Origin: Flavobacteriales bacterium UBA5422
GTDB taxonomy: Bacteria > Bacteroidota > Bacteroidia > Flavobacteriales_D > Crocinitomicaceae
Length of the DNA: 5,990 nucleotides
NCBI GenBank assembly: GCA_002409405.1
Contig: DHNG01000020.1
Location: 71,252 to 77,241, forward strand
Reading direction: 5' to 3'
In this document: positions 1 to 5,990 of the stretch, piece after piece
Layout of the letters: each line of letters opens with the position of its first letter
Numbering within the stretch: the first letter of the stretch is position 1
Translations under genes and position numbers: made by a program
Notes under the pieces: model-generated
Seen by the model: only the letters and a program-made list of their open reading frames with translations
Told to the model about the DNA's origin: nothing
Databases searched by the model: none

Positions 1-240
1 ACGGTATCCGGAAGAGTGATACGCGAAATCACGGAAGATCAGTTAGGTCGTATTTACATTGGAAGAAACGTCACGGAATATGCATGGGATGGACGTGATG
101 AATTTGGAGATCAGTTGGCCAATGGTGTTTACCTGTATACAGTAAAAGCAAAAATAAACGGAGAAGACATCGACCACAGAGAATCGGCTGCAGATCAGTA
201 CTTTAAAAAGAACTTCGGAAAAATGTACCTGATGCGTTAA
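1..240 (+). CDS. C-terminal fragment of a secreted surface protein with FlgD-like Ig module (possibly PorU2-type C25 peptidase)
   Basis: The frame is open from the first base and ends at TAA (238-240), giving the last 79 residues of a gene that begins outside the window. The fragment opens with SGRVIREIT and continues through YAWDGRDEFGD (27-37) and LANGVYLYTVKA, the pattern of a FlgD-like immunoglobulin fold (FlgD_ig family): a WDG turn followed by an NGVY strand. Such modules sit near the C-terminus of many large secreted Bacteroidota proteins. The closing stretch, ADQYFKKNFGKMYLMR, resembles the ends of PorU2-type C25 (gingipain-like) peptidases linked to type IX secretion; this is recalled resemblance only, because the catalytic part is not present. 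A GTG at 16-18 lies in frame but is only an internal valine codon. The gene converges on the minus-strand cluster and is probably transcribed independently. I am confident that this is a coding 3' end, and only moderately confident of the family. Confidence 0.75.
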   Translation, partial: TVSGRVIREITEDQLGRIYIGRNVTEYAWDGRDEFGDQLANGVYLYTVKAKINGEDIDHRESAADQYFKKNFGKMYLMR

Positions 241-254
241 ACGGATCCTTCCGT
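241..254 (+). terminator. Possible weak hairpin between convergent genes
   Basis: Immediately after the + strand stop codon, ACGGA (241-245) can pair with TCCGT (250-254) around a TCCT loop. A 10-base perfect palindrome, TAAACGTTTA, follows at 261-270. The stem is only 5 bp and no T-run follows it on either strand, so it is not a canonical intrinsic terminator. Its position, in the 46-base gap where two genes converge, is the main reason to note it. Confidence 0.22.
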
Positions 255-286
255 ATAGGGTAAACGTTTAATAAAATAAAGTCGGA

Positions 287-1009
287 TTATTTTTTTACAA
301 ACTTGTATTTAAAGATACAATAGATGGCTCTGAATCCGTCTTTCCAACCGATTTTCTTACCTTCTTCATACGTTCTTCCGTAATAAGAAATACCAACTTC
401 ATAAATACGGATCTTAGGAATTCGTGCAAGTTTTGCAGTGATTTCCGGTTCAATTCCAAAACGATTTTCACGGATGTGAATGTCTTTAGCAATGGATGTA
501 CGAATCAATTTGTAACACGTTTCCATGTCCGTTAAATTCAGATTAGTCATCATATTGGAAAGGGATGTAAGGAATTTATTCCCGATTGAGTGCCAGAAGA
601 ATAAAATCCGGTGTGGATTGTGCCCAACAAAGCGGGAACCATACACCACATCTGCATTGTCCATGAAAACAGGTTTCAACAGTAAATTGTATTCAGCAGG
701 ATCGTATTCCAGGTCGGCATCCTGAATCAGCATGTATTCTCCGGTACATTCTTTTATTGCCCGGTTGATGGCAGCTCCTTTTCCCTGATTGCGTTCCTGG
801 GAAAACAACTGAATATTCATATCGGGATTTTCCCGCATATACGTCTTTACCTTTTCAACGGTATCGTCTTTGGAACAATCGTTGACAATTACGATTTCTT
901 TTTCGATGCCATTGACCAATTCTACTTCTTTTACCCGGTTTAAGATTAGATGAATAGTAGCTCCTTCATTGTATGCAGGAATAAGTATTGACAGTTTTTG
1001 AATATTCAT
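287..1009 (-). CDS. Family 2 glycosyltransferase, dolichyl/polyprenyl-phosphate mannose synthase-like
   Basis: This 240-residue cytosolic enzyme probably transfers a sugar from a nucleotide donor, most likely to a polyprenyl phosphate carrier. The GT-A fold is clear: SILIPAYNE (7-15), the nucleotide-binding VNDCSKDDT (42-50), NQGKGAAIN (74-82), the metal-binding DAD motif in IQDADLEYDP (95-104), YGSRF (123-127), DMETCYK (161-167) and RFGIEPEIT further on. The NDxSxDxT, QGKG and DADLxY signatures are those of the DPM1 group. There is no C-terminal membrane region, as in short DPM1-like enzymes and unlike GtrB-type proteins with two helices. I chose ATG at 1009 because it places the first strand at residue 7. 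An upstream ATG at 1069 would add 20 residues that overlap the preceding gene. The start lies 25 bases after the stop of the 575-residue membrane protein gene, so it is probably the last gene of the operon. The sugar and acceptor cannot be read from the sequence. Confidence 0.9.
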   Translation of the reverse strand: MNIQKLSILIPAYNEGATIHLILNRVKEVELVNGIEKEIVIVNDCSKDDTVEKVKTYMRENPDMNIQLFSQERNQGKGAAINRAIKECTGEYMLIQDADLEYDPAEYNLLLKPVFMDNADVVYGSRFVGHNPHRILFFWHSIGNKFLTSLSNMMTNLNLTDMETCYKLIRTSIAKDIHIRENRFGIEPEITAKLARIPKIRIYEVGISYYGRTYEEGKKIGWKDGFRAIYCIFKYKFVKK

Positions 1010-1019
1010 GAATATTGAA
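998..1019. repeat. Palindrome spanning the glycosyltransferase start codon
   Basis: Bases 1001-1016 read AATATTCATGAATATT, a perfect 16-base palindrome. Flanking bases extend it to 20 matches out of 22 (998-1019), with one mismatched G/G position. In the minus-strand transcript the two AAUAUU arms can pair, leaving CAUG, which includes the AUG start codon at 1009-1007, in the loop. The stem is entirely A-U and would be weak. It could be a protein-binding operator, a translational element or chance in AT-rich DNA. Confidence 0.4.
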
Positions 1020-1034
1020 TTAACGAGGCTAAAT

Positions 1035-2762
1035 TTAATTAAAAAATGTAGAAAACGTAATTTCCTCAATTTTTAGCGGTTGACTTACGTTGGAGATCGT
1101 TAGCCGGATATATTTTATATGGTGGGGATGCTCCGGTAATCTAAACCTGCAAAACACATTGTTTCCATATTGACTGTGAAAGATATTGTACGCGTTTTCA
1201 GTCACAATTTGCGCTGTCGAATCTAAGAGTTGAATTGTAGCAAACTCCCGATCTGCTTCCCGGTTGATACGCAATTTTACTTCTCCATAGGGAGCAAGCG
1301 TATCTGCAGAAGAAATATCAAATGTTTGAACATATGCTTGTTGTTGCGGAACATGTATAACGACTTCTTTGGCTACTACCTGTTCAGATTCAACTACTTT
1401 TTCGGTAAGTTGAGGCCGGTAAAAATACCAGCTATATTTTTCGTCTGTGATCAGGAACGCTTTCCAATAGATTTCTTTATTCATTCCGTCCCAGAGAATA
1501 ATTGCTTTTACATATTGAAATGTCTGAATTTGCATCAATGCAACTAAAAAAGGAAAGCTAATTACAAGGATCCATTTATTCAGAAGCGATTTCTTTGAAA
1601 ATACGGGAATGAGCGCGAGAATAAATGCACCATAAAAATCAATCATCGGTCGCTGACCGATACTTCCTCCGTATGACCATGCATGCCAGGATGACAGGAC
1701 ATACACTACTACAAAAAATGCCAATAGAAATACAAGTGTCCGGTCGTACCTTTTGGTATAAATCCAACAGCTCAATCCAAGTATAAAACCAATCAACCAC
1801 CAGGGAGTCCATAGAAAAAAACCTTTGTGATAGCTGAATAAAAAATCAAGTAAATGCGGGCTCCTAAAATGAAAACCCTCTTCTCCGTAACTGTAATCAA
1901 ACGGATTTCCGGTCTGAAGGTACGATATGTAAAATTGGATGGAAACAATCATACCGCAACAGAAAATTCCCAAAAGTAGTGAGCGGTAATGTTGCGTAAA
2001 TAAACATTTAATTTTAGTGATGAATTCAGGTAAATGATCCACCAGCAAAGGAGTAAAGAGCAGCACCAATATATTGACCGGGCGAACGATTATAATGAGT
2101 CCGAATACAATCAGAGAAAGAAAGAGGTACTTAGGTTGATTGGTACTAAAATACTTCCTGACGGTATACATAAACCAACTAATCAGAAAAAAAGAATAAA
2201 CGTGACTGTATGCCGAATCGTAAACTGTGTAATGCAGCAAAGGAGTGGCAAACAATGTTGCAATCTGAATGAAAAAAATCCACCATCCGCTCATTCCATA
2301 AGTCTGCAGTAGCAAACGAATACACACCATGCCTAAAAACATGTAGAAGATAGCTGCATACCAGACTCCTTTTTGATACGGTAATGAAAATCCGTCATCC
2401 GGATGTACGTGATCACCTTTTGATGTCGTAAAATGTGCAATTAAGAAAAACGGACTTTGTAAAACAGCTGTTCCAACAAAATATTTGTTAATCCGTAAAC
2501 CGTTTTCCTGGTATTTGTATAATAGCTTGTTGTGTTCTATTTCGTAATATGCTGTTTTTAACGTGTCGATATACGAAAAGTGAAGGTCCTTATAAATAAA
2601 TAAAGCAGGTAAGTATTCATAATATCCGCGACCGTCAGCATTAATAAATACTTCCTTCTTGTCTGGATTTTTTTTATAGAGGAAATTATTGTAGCTAATA
2701 AGAAGAATAACTACAATCAGCATTTCTTTAAAAAACTGAAAGCGGTATATTTTTTTTAGCAT
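1035..2762 (-). CDS. Polytopic membrane protein, GT-C-like glycosyltransferase, with C-terminal beta-rich domain
   Basis: This 575-residue inner-membrane protein has roughly ten hydrophobic segments, starting with one near residues 13-28. The first extracytoplasmic loop carries NADGRGYYEYLPA (41-53), whose Asp43 occupies the place of the acidic catalytic residue in GT-C enzymes. Other likely family motifs are YSHVYSFF (185-192), VRPVN (226-230), KGFFLWTP (313-320) and the aromatic, glycine-rich SSWHAWSYGGSIGQRPMIDF (357-376). I recognise this pattern from uncharacterised Bacteroidota proteins usually labelled glycosyltransferase 39-like or hypothetical. After the last helix, a soluble tail of about 110 residues (466-575) is predicted to be beta-strand rich, possibly a jelly-roll facing the periplasm. 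The gene starts 12 bases after the scoB stop and is followed, 25 bases on, by the GT2 gene. That order fits a pathway in which GT2 charges a lipid carrier and this protein uses it, but donor and acceptor are unknown. An alternative is a non-catalytic membrane protein of polysaccharide export. ATG at 2762 is the natural start. Confidence 0.72.
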   Translation of the reverse strand: MLKKIYRFQFFKEMLIVVILLISYNNFLYKKNPDKKEVFINADGRGYYEYLPALFIYKDLHFSYIDTLKTAYYEIEHNKLLYKYQENGLRINKYFVGTAVLQSPFFLIAHFTTSKGDHVHPDDGFSLPYQKGVWYAAIFYMFLGMVCIRLLLQTYGMSGWWIFFIQIATLFATPLLHYTVYDSAYSHVYSFFLISWFMYTVRKYFSTNQPKYLFLSLIVFGLIIIVRPVNILVLLFTPLLVDHLPEFITKIKCLFTQHYRSLLLGIFCCGMIVSIQFYISYLQTGNPFDYSYGEEGFHFRSPHLLDFLFSYHKGFFLWTPWWLIGFILGLSCWIYTKRYDRTLVFLLAFFVVVYVLSSWHAWSYGGSIGQRPMIDFYGAFILALIPVFSKKSLLNKWILVISFPFLVALMQIQTFQYVKAIILWDGMNKEIYWKAFLITDEKYSWYFYRPQLTEKVVESEQVVAKEVVIHVPQQQAYVQTFDISSADTLAPYGEVKLRINREADREFATIQLLDSTAQIVTENAYNIFHSQYGNNVFCRFRLPEHPHHIKYIRLTISNVSQPLKIEEITFSTFFN

Positions 2763-2774
2763 TTAAATGAAAGA

Positions 2775-3434
2775 TCAGTCAATGTTCATTTCCGGAACGA
2801 CATCCGGAACAACTAAATCACCTTCTGTTTTAGATACAATTTCTTCAACACTGACACCCGGAGCCCGCTCTATTAAATGAAACTTCCCTTCTTTTATTTC
2901 AAGTACAGCAAGTTCTGTGACTACTTTTTTAACACAGCCTACACCTGTTAACGGAAGTGTACATTCTTTCAATATTTTTGATTCTCCGGCTTTATTGGAA
3001 TGCATCATAGCTACAATGATATTTTCTGCTGAGGCTACAAGATCCATTGCTCCACCCATCCCTTTTACCATTTTCCCCGGAATTTTCCAATTGGCGATGT
3101 CTCCGTTTTGTGACACTTCCATTGCTCCCAAAACAGTTAGTTGTACGTGTTGGCCGCGAATCATGCCGAAAGACGTAGCAGAGTCGAAGAATACAGCTCC
3201 TTTGAGTGCAGTAATGGTTTGTTTTCCCGCATTGATCAGGTCTGCATCTTCTTCTCCTTCAAACGGGAAAGGTCCCATTCCAAGAATTCCGTTTTCTGAC
3301 TGAAATTCTACTTCAATCCCTTCCGGAATGTAGTTTGCAACCAATGTAGGAATCCCGATTCCAAGATTAACATACCATCCGTCTCTCAGTTCCTGCGCAA
3401 TACGTTTTGCAATTCCATCTTTGTCTAAAGCCAT
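2775..3434 (-). CDS. scoB: 3-oxoacid CoA-transferase subunit B (succinyl-CoA:acetoacetate CoA-transferase beta)
   Basis: This is the catalytic beta subunit of the cytosolic enzyme that moves CoA from succinyl-CoA to acetoacetate or related 3-oxoacids (EC 2.8.3.5), used in ketone-body and acetoacetate metabolism. FQSENGILG (44-52) matches the class 2 CoA-transferase signature exactly; Glu47 is the residue that forms the glutamyl-CoA thioester in this family. The N-terminal NLGIGIPTLVANYIP (23-37) and the later GMGGAMDLV, CTLPLTG and ERAPGVSVEEI segments are also typical of ScoB. At 219 residues the protein is full length (about 216-220 is usual), with no frameshift or truncation. ATG at 3434 gives the normal ScoB N-terminus. 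The partner subunit gene is not adjacent: a 604-residue membrane glycosyltransferase gene ends 16 bases upstream, and scoA lies beyond it. AtoA-type beta subunits share these motifs, so the exact substrate preference is less certain than the family. Confidence 0.96.
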   Translation of the reverse strand: MALDKDGIAKRIAQELRDGWYVNLGIGIPTLVANYIPEGIEVEFQSENGILGMGPFPFEGEEDADLINAGKQTITALKGAVFFDSATSFGMIRGQHVQLTVLGAMEVSQNGDIANWKIPGKMVKGMGGAMDLVASAENIIVAMMHSNKAGESKILKECTLPLTGVGCVKKVVTELAVLEIKEGKFHLIERAPGVSVEEIVSKTEGDLVVPDVVPEMNID

Positions 3435-3450
3435 GACACAAAGTAAATAA

Positions 3451-5265
3451 TTATTTTAAAACAAACAGTTCGACTTTTCCATTATGTAGTAAAAAAGGCG
3501 TTTTTTTCTGATTCCACAGGTAAACAATCAATTGACTTGCAGTGGGGTCTGTCCGGGGAATAACAATTCCATGATGTATATTTTCTGGTTGGTTGTTCCA
3601 TTCTTTTTTTAACCAGTCCAGGTGTATATTTTCCTGACTTAATTCTGCTCCTGTTTTATCTTTTTGGGAAACAACCGCAGAAGCAATAAATGGAGCTGCA
3701 TGTGCATCAATAGTTGCCGTTATACGAATGAAAAGTGGTTCTCCTTTAAGAGAATCCGGTAATTCAACCGTTAATAAACCAAAAAACTCATCACGGGAAT
3801 GGTTCCAGTTACTGATGGTATCCTGCTGATATACCAATTGCCGTTTTAAAGGAACAGATCTCCGGTACAGGTTCAGGTTGTTATCCGGCACAGCATTTAC
3901 CTGTGTGTATAATGTATGGAAATTAGCAGGTAAGTTACGTGAAATGTCAACAATTTGATAATCGCAAATTGTATCTACCTGATCGGAAACCAACATTTGG
4001 GAATAATGCCCTCCTCTTTGGTGATTCATGTAAGCCCAACACAAGCGTTGCATTTTATATCCTCCGATACTTGGGAGTTCTGAAGAATCTTTTTCTTTCG
4101 AAAAGGAATCAAAAAACGCAGCAGGGGGATTTTCACTCATCGGAAAAATCGTAGTACTGATATTTACATGTACGATGAAATGAATCGGGAAATAAAATAG
4201 CGGCAGGATGTACCAGAATGTATTTTTTATTCCCGATTCCACGGCATCATTGATCACGAAGGTAAGCATGAACATCAAGAAGGGAAATAGATAGAGAGCA
4301 GCTCTGTCTTCGGGAAAATTAACGTGTAAAAAATACCGCATGGAAAAAATAGCAGCAATTGAACCTACAAACAGGTACGAAAAAAAGAAGGATGGACGAT
4401 GAAACAAATGCGTTCTGTAATCTTTGACTTTAATCATCAGAAACAGAAGTCCTGCTAACGAGAGACAAACAATTATTGTATAAACAAGAGCCATCCAATC
4501 AGCGTAACCACCAATAAAATAGGTTGATAGCGATTGTCCTGTGTATTCCCAGAAGCCGGAGGTACCGCCATAGTACAATGCACCACGTGCCTTCAGTTCA
4601 AAACTGTACCAGATTAACGGATAGAAAAGCAGCAGAGAAAAAATAAATAAACCAACCGTTATACAATAAGATTTTGCTGATTTTTCAGATAGCAGCGCAA
4701 CAATCAGCGCATAAAACAGGATTAAAAAGGAAGGGATCAGCAATGTCAGATTGGCTGCTGTTGCCAGAAAAAGCGTAACAATTAAACCAATGAGTATCCC
4801 CTTTTTCGGATGTCGGAAAAAATGGATAATCAGTAACAGCGCACTCATTAACAACGCCATGGATAATCCATATCCTCTCGTTTGTCCGAAATATTCGAAC
4901 AAGTAATGAGCCATGACGACGGATAAAAAGAATCCCCATTTGATAAACGATTGTTTAATTAGTATGGCAACACCCCATGCCGTCCAGAAATAAAGGATGA
5001 ATGCCAGTAAATTGGGAAGCCGGAGAACCCAGGGTTCATTTCCAAGCACTTTATAACTGCAGTAGGAGAGGAGTGAATTCAGGATGTGATTATTCGCATC
5101 CCAGTGTACGTTCGGAGGAAGGAACGAACCCGTTTGAATGTAGTAAAAAAACGTTGCCGATTCATCGTGTTGAATCGGCAAGTAAATTGTTCTTAATAAC
5201 AAATATGAAAATAATACAACAAAAAGCGTCCAGATAATATAAGATTGGAAACTTAACGATCGCAT
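3451..5265 (-). CDS. GT-C-type membrane glycosyltransferase (GT39/RgtA-like) with large C-terminal periplasmic domain
   Basis: This 604-residue integral membrane protein probably transfers a sugar from a polyprenyl-phosphate donor to a lipid, glycan or protein outside the cytoplasmic membrane. The first hydrophobic segment (about 9-29) is followed by HDE (33-35), the Asp-Glu pair found in the first outer loop of GT39/PMT_2-like enzymes. NNHILNSLLS (58-67) comes next, a stretch that also recurs in that group. QTRGYGLS (128-135) matches the common RGY motif, and PEDRAALYLFP (318-328) resembles the late conserved P..R...Y region. Around nine or ten helices end near residue 367. The last 237 residues are soluble, and their final 140 (465-604) appear beta-strand rich. 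The ATG overlaps the scoA stop as TAATG, so translation is probably coupled, and scoB begins 16 bases after its stop. A membrane glycosyltransferase between the two CoA-transferase genes is unusual. The family call is fairly secure; substrate and acceptor are unknown. Confidence 0.82.
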   Translation of the reverse strand: MRSLSFQSYIIWTLFVVLFSYLLLRTIYLPIQHDESATFFYYIQTGSFLPPNVHWDANNHILNSLLSYCSYKVLGNEPWVLRLPNLLAFILYFWTAWGVAILIKQSFIKWGFFLSVVMAHYLFEYFGQTRGYGLSMALLMSALLLIIHFFRHPKKGILIGLIVTLFLATAANLTLLIPSFLILFYALIVALLSEKSAKSYCITVGLFIFSLLLFYPLIWYSFELKARGALYYGGTSGFWEYTGQSLSTYFIGGYADWMALVYTIIVCLSLAGLLFLMIKVKDYRTHLFHRPSFFFSYLFVGSIAAIFSMRYFLHVNFPEDRAALYLFPFLMFMLTFVINDAVESGIKNTFWYILPLFYFPIHFIVHVNISTTIFPMSENPPAAFFDSFSKEKDSSELPSIGGYKMQRLCWAYMNHQRGGHYSQMLVSDQVDTICDYQIVDISRNLPANFHTLYTQVNAVPDNNLNLYRRSVPLKRQLVYQQDTISNWNHSRDEFFGLLTVELPDSLKGEPLFIRITATIDAHAAPFIASAVVSQKDKTGAELSQENIHLDWLKKEWNNQPENIHHGIVIPRTDPTASQLIVYLWNQKKTPFLLHNGKVELFVLK

Positions 5266-5267
5266 TA
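5263..5267 (-). other. TAATG stop-start overlap joining scoA and the membrane glycosyltransferase gene
   Basis: On the minus strand the scoA stop TAA (5267-5265) and the ATG of the next gene (5265-5263) share one A. An A-run in the closing scoA codons precedes it, and no Shine-Dalgarno-like sequence is apparent. Such overlaps commonly allow a terminating ribosome to restart, so the membrane protein is probably translated in step with ScoA. Confidence 0.85.
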
Positions 5268-5963
5268 TACTTTTTTTCGTGTTGTACGCTGTTCAATGCG
5301 TTTTTCAAATTTTTCTCCTTTAAAAATACGTTGAACGAAGATGCCCGGTGTATGAATGAAATTCGGGTCTAATTCTCCTGCAGGCACCAGTTCTTCAACT
5401 TCCGCGATTGTAATCTTTCCGGCCATTGCCATCATGGGATTAAAATTGCGTGCCGTTGCTTTAAATATGAGATTTCCTTCCGTATCGCCTTTCCATGCTT
5501 TTACAATTGCAAAATCAGCGGATAAAGCTTCTTCCAGGATGTGCGGTTTTCCATTAAAGATACGCACTTCTTTTCCTTCAGCAACTTCTGTTCCATATCC
5601 TGCAGGGGTAAAAAATGCCGGAACTCCAGCACCTCCGGCCCTACAACGCTCAGCAAGGGTTCCCTGAGGAATCAGATCTACTTCCAATTCTCCTGAAAGC
5701 ATTTGCCGCTCAAATTCGGCATTCTCTCCCACATAAGAACTAATCATTTTTTTGACTTGTTTTCCTTGTAAAAGTAATCCGAGTCCAAAATCATCCACAC
5801 CTGCATTATTGGAAATACACGTCAGGTTTTTCGTTCCCATTTTAACCAACTGAGCAATTGAATTTTCCGGAATTCCACACAAACCGAATCCTCCGACCAT
5901 CAAGGTCATGTTATCTTCAATGCCAACTAAGGCTTCTTCAACGTTCTTTACAACTTTGTTCAT
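5265..5963 (-). CDS. scoA: 3-oxoacid CoA-transferase subunit A (succinyl-CoA:acetoacetate CoA-transferase alpha)
   Basis: This is the alpha subunit of the heteromeric 3-oxoacid CoA-transferase; it forms the CoA-binding half that pairs with ScoB. DNMTLMVGGFGLCGIP (17-32) fits the class 1 CoA-transferase signature at every position. SNNAGVDDFGLGLLL (51-65), the SYVGENAEFERQ stretch starting at residue 76, PQGTLAERCRAGGAGVPAFFTP, KATARNFNPMMAMA and ELDPNFIHTPGIFVQRI are hallmarks of ScoA rather than of more distant CoA-transferases. The length of 232 residues is normal (about 230-240). ATG at 5963 leaves the usual short N-terminal helix before the signature. The gene is the first of the minus-strand cluster visible here. 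Only 27 bases of upstream DNA are present, and I could not place a Bacteroidota-type promoter (TTG and TAnnTTTG) in them. The downstream neighbour is a membrane glycosyltransferase rather than the expected scoB, which lies about 1.8 kb further on in the same direction. Confidence 0.96.
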   Translation of the reverse strand: MNKVVKNVEEALVGIEDNMTLMVGGFGLCGIPENSIAQLVKMGTKNLTCISNNAGVDDFGLGLLLQGKQVKKMISSYVGENAEFERQMLSGELEVDLIPQGTLAERCRAGGAGVPAFFTPAGYGTEVAEGKEVRIFNGKPHILEEALSADFAIVKAWKGDTEGNLIFKATARNFNPMMAMAGKITIAEVEELVPAGELDPNFIHTPGIFVQRIFKGEKFEKRIEQRTTRKKV

Positions 5964-5990
5964 TTCTAAAAGTTTATTCCGTCCACAATT

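Larger units (their letters stand above)
287..5963 (-). other. Probable five-gene operon: scoA, GT-C, scoB, GT-C-like, GT2
   Basis: All five genes run in the same direction. Their junctions are a 1-base overlap, then 16, 12 and 25 bases, which leaves little room for internal promoters or terminators, and I see none. One shared transcript from a promoter beyond the right edge is the simplest reading. Genes upstream of scoA may also belong to it, because the window ends 27 bases before the scoA start. Confidence 0.75.

Noticed and set aside
1010..1069. A longer GT2 protein starting at ATG 1069, with a hydrophobic N-terminal extension
   Set aside because: The extra 20 residues overlap the 3' end of the preceding gene by 35 bases and precede a canonical GT2 first strand. 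ATG at 1009 gives the family-typical N-terminus.
1230..1547. 105-codon open frame on the + strand
   Set aside because: It is antisense to the C-terminal part of the 575-residue membrane protein gene and has no coding signature.
2034..2312. 92-codon open frame on the + strand
   Set aside because: It is antisense to membrane helices of the 575-residue protein; its low-complexity polar composition is what a hydrophobic gene gives when read backwards.
2917..3303. 128-codon open frame on the + strand
   Set aside because: It lies entirely antisense to scoB, whose motifs are unmistakable. The translation has no recognisable domain.
4685..4939. 84-codon open frame on the minus strand within the 604-residue gene
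   Set aside because: It is out of frame inside a gene with clear GT-C motifs, and its translation shows no family features.
3435..5265. Mobile-element insertion as the cause of the scoA-scoB split
   Set aside because: No transposase, terminal inverted repeats or target-site duplication is visible at either edge, and the joints are tight and gene-like.
5356..5667. 103-codon open frame on the + strand
   Set aside because: It is antisense to scoA and is explained by the codon composition of that gene.
5964..5990. Bacteroidota promoter upstream of scoA
   Set aside because: A TTG occurs, but no TAnnTTTG element is found at the proper spacing in the 27 bases available. The promoter is probably outside the window.

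Overview
The window looks like a chromosomal segment from a Bacteroidota bacterium, probably Flavobacteriales and perhaps close to Fluviicola/Crocinitomicaceae. The reasons are the AT-rich base composition, the near absence of Shine-Dalgarno-like sequences before starts, a FlgD-like C-terminal module of the kind found in type IX secretion-associated surface proteins, and two polytopic membrane proteins of a style common in that phylum. The assignment rests on recognition, not on a search.

Layout. Bases 1-240 (+) are the 3' end of a large secreted/surface protein gene. It converges, across a 46-base gap, on a tight minus-strand cluster that fills the rest of the window. In transcription order (right to left) the cluster is: scoA (CoA-transferase alpha subunit, 5963-5265); a 604-residue GT-C-like membrane glycosyltransferase (5265-3451); scoB (CoA-transferase beta subunit, 3434-2775); a 575-residue membrane protein of GT-C-like type (2762-1035); and a cytosolic family 2 glycosyltransferase resembling dolichyl-phosphate mannose synthase (1009-287). 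The junctions are a 1-base TAATG overlap and gaps of 16, 12 and 25 bases, so the five genes are very likely one transcript. The promoter must lie at or beyond the right edge.

How the genes may work together. ScoA and ScoB form a heteromeric 3-oxoacid (succinyl-CoA:acetoacetate) CoA-transferase, and both carry their full family signatures. The GT2 enzyme could load a sugar from a nucleotide donor onto a polyprenyl phosphate. The two membrane proteins could then transfer that sugar to an acceptor on the periplasmic side, and both end in a soluble, strand-rich domain.

The unusual point is the interleaving. The two CoA-transferase genes, normally adjacent or even fused, are separated by an intact 1.8-kb membrane glycosyltransferase gene with no sign of a mobile element, and a second membrane protein gene follows scoB directly. 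Whether this reflects a functional link or a neutral rearrangement cannot be decided from one window. No RNA genes, CRISPR arrays, insertion sequences or origins were seen, and no gene-free stretch exceeds 50 bases.
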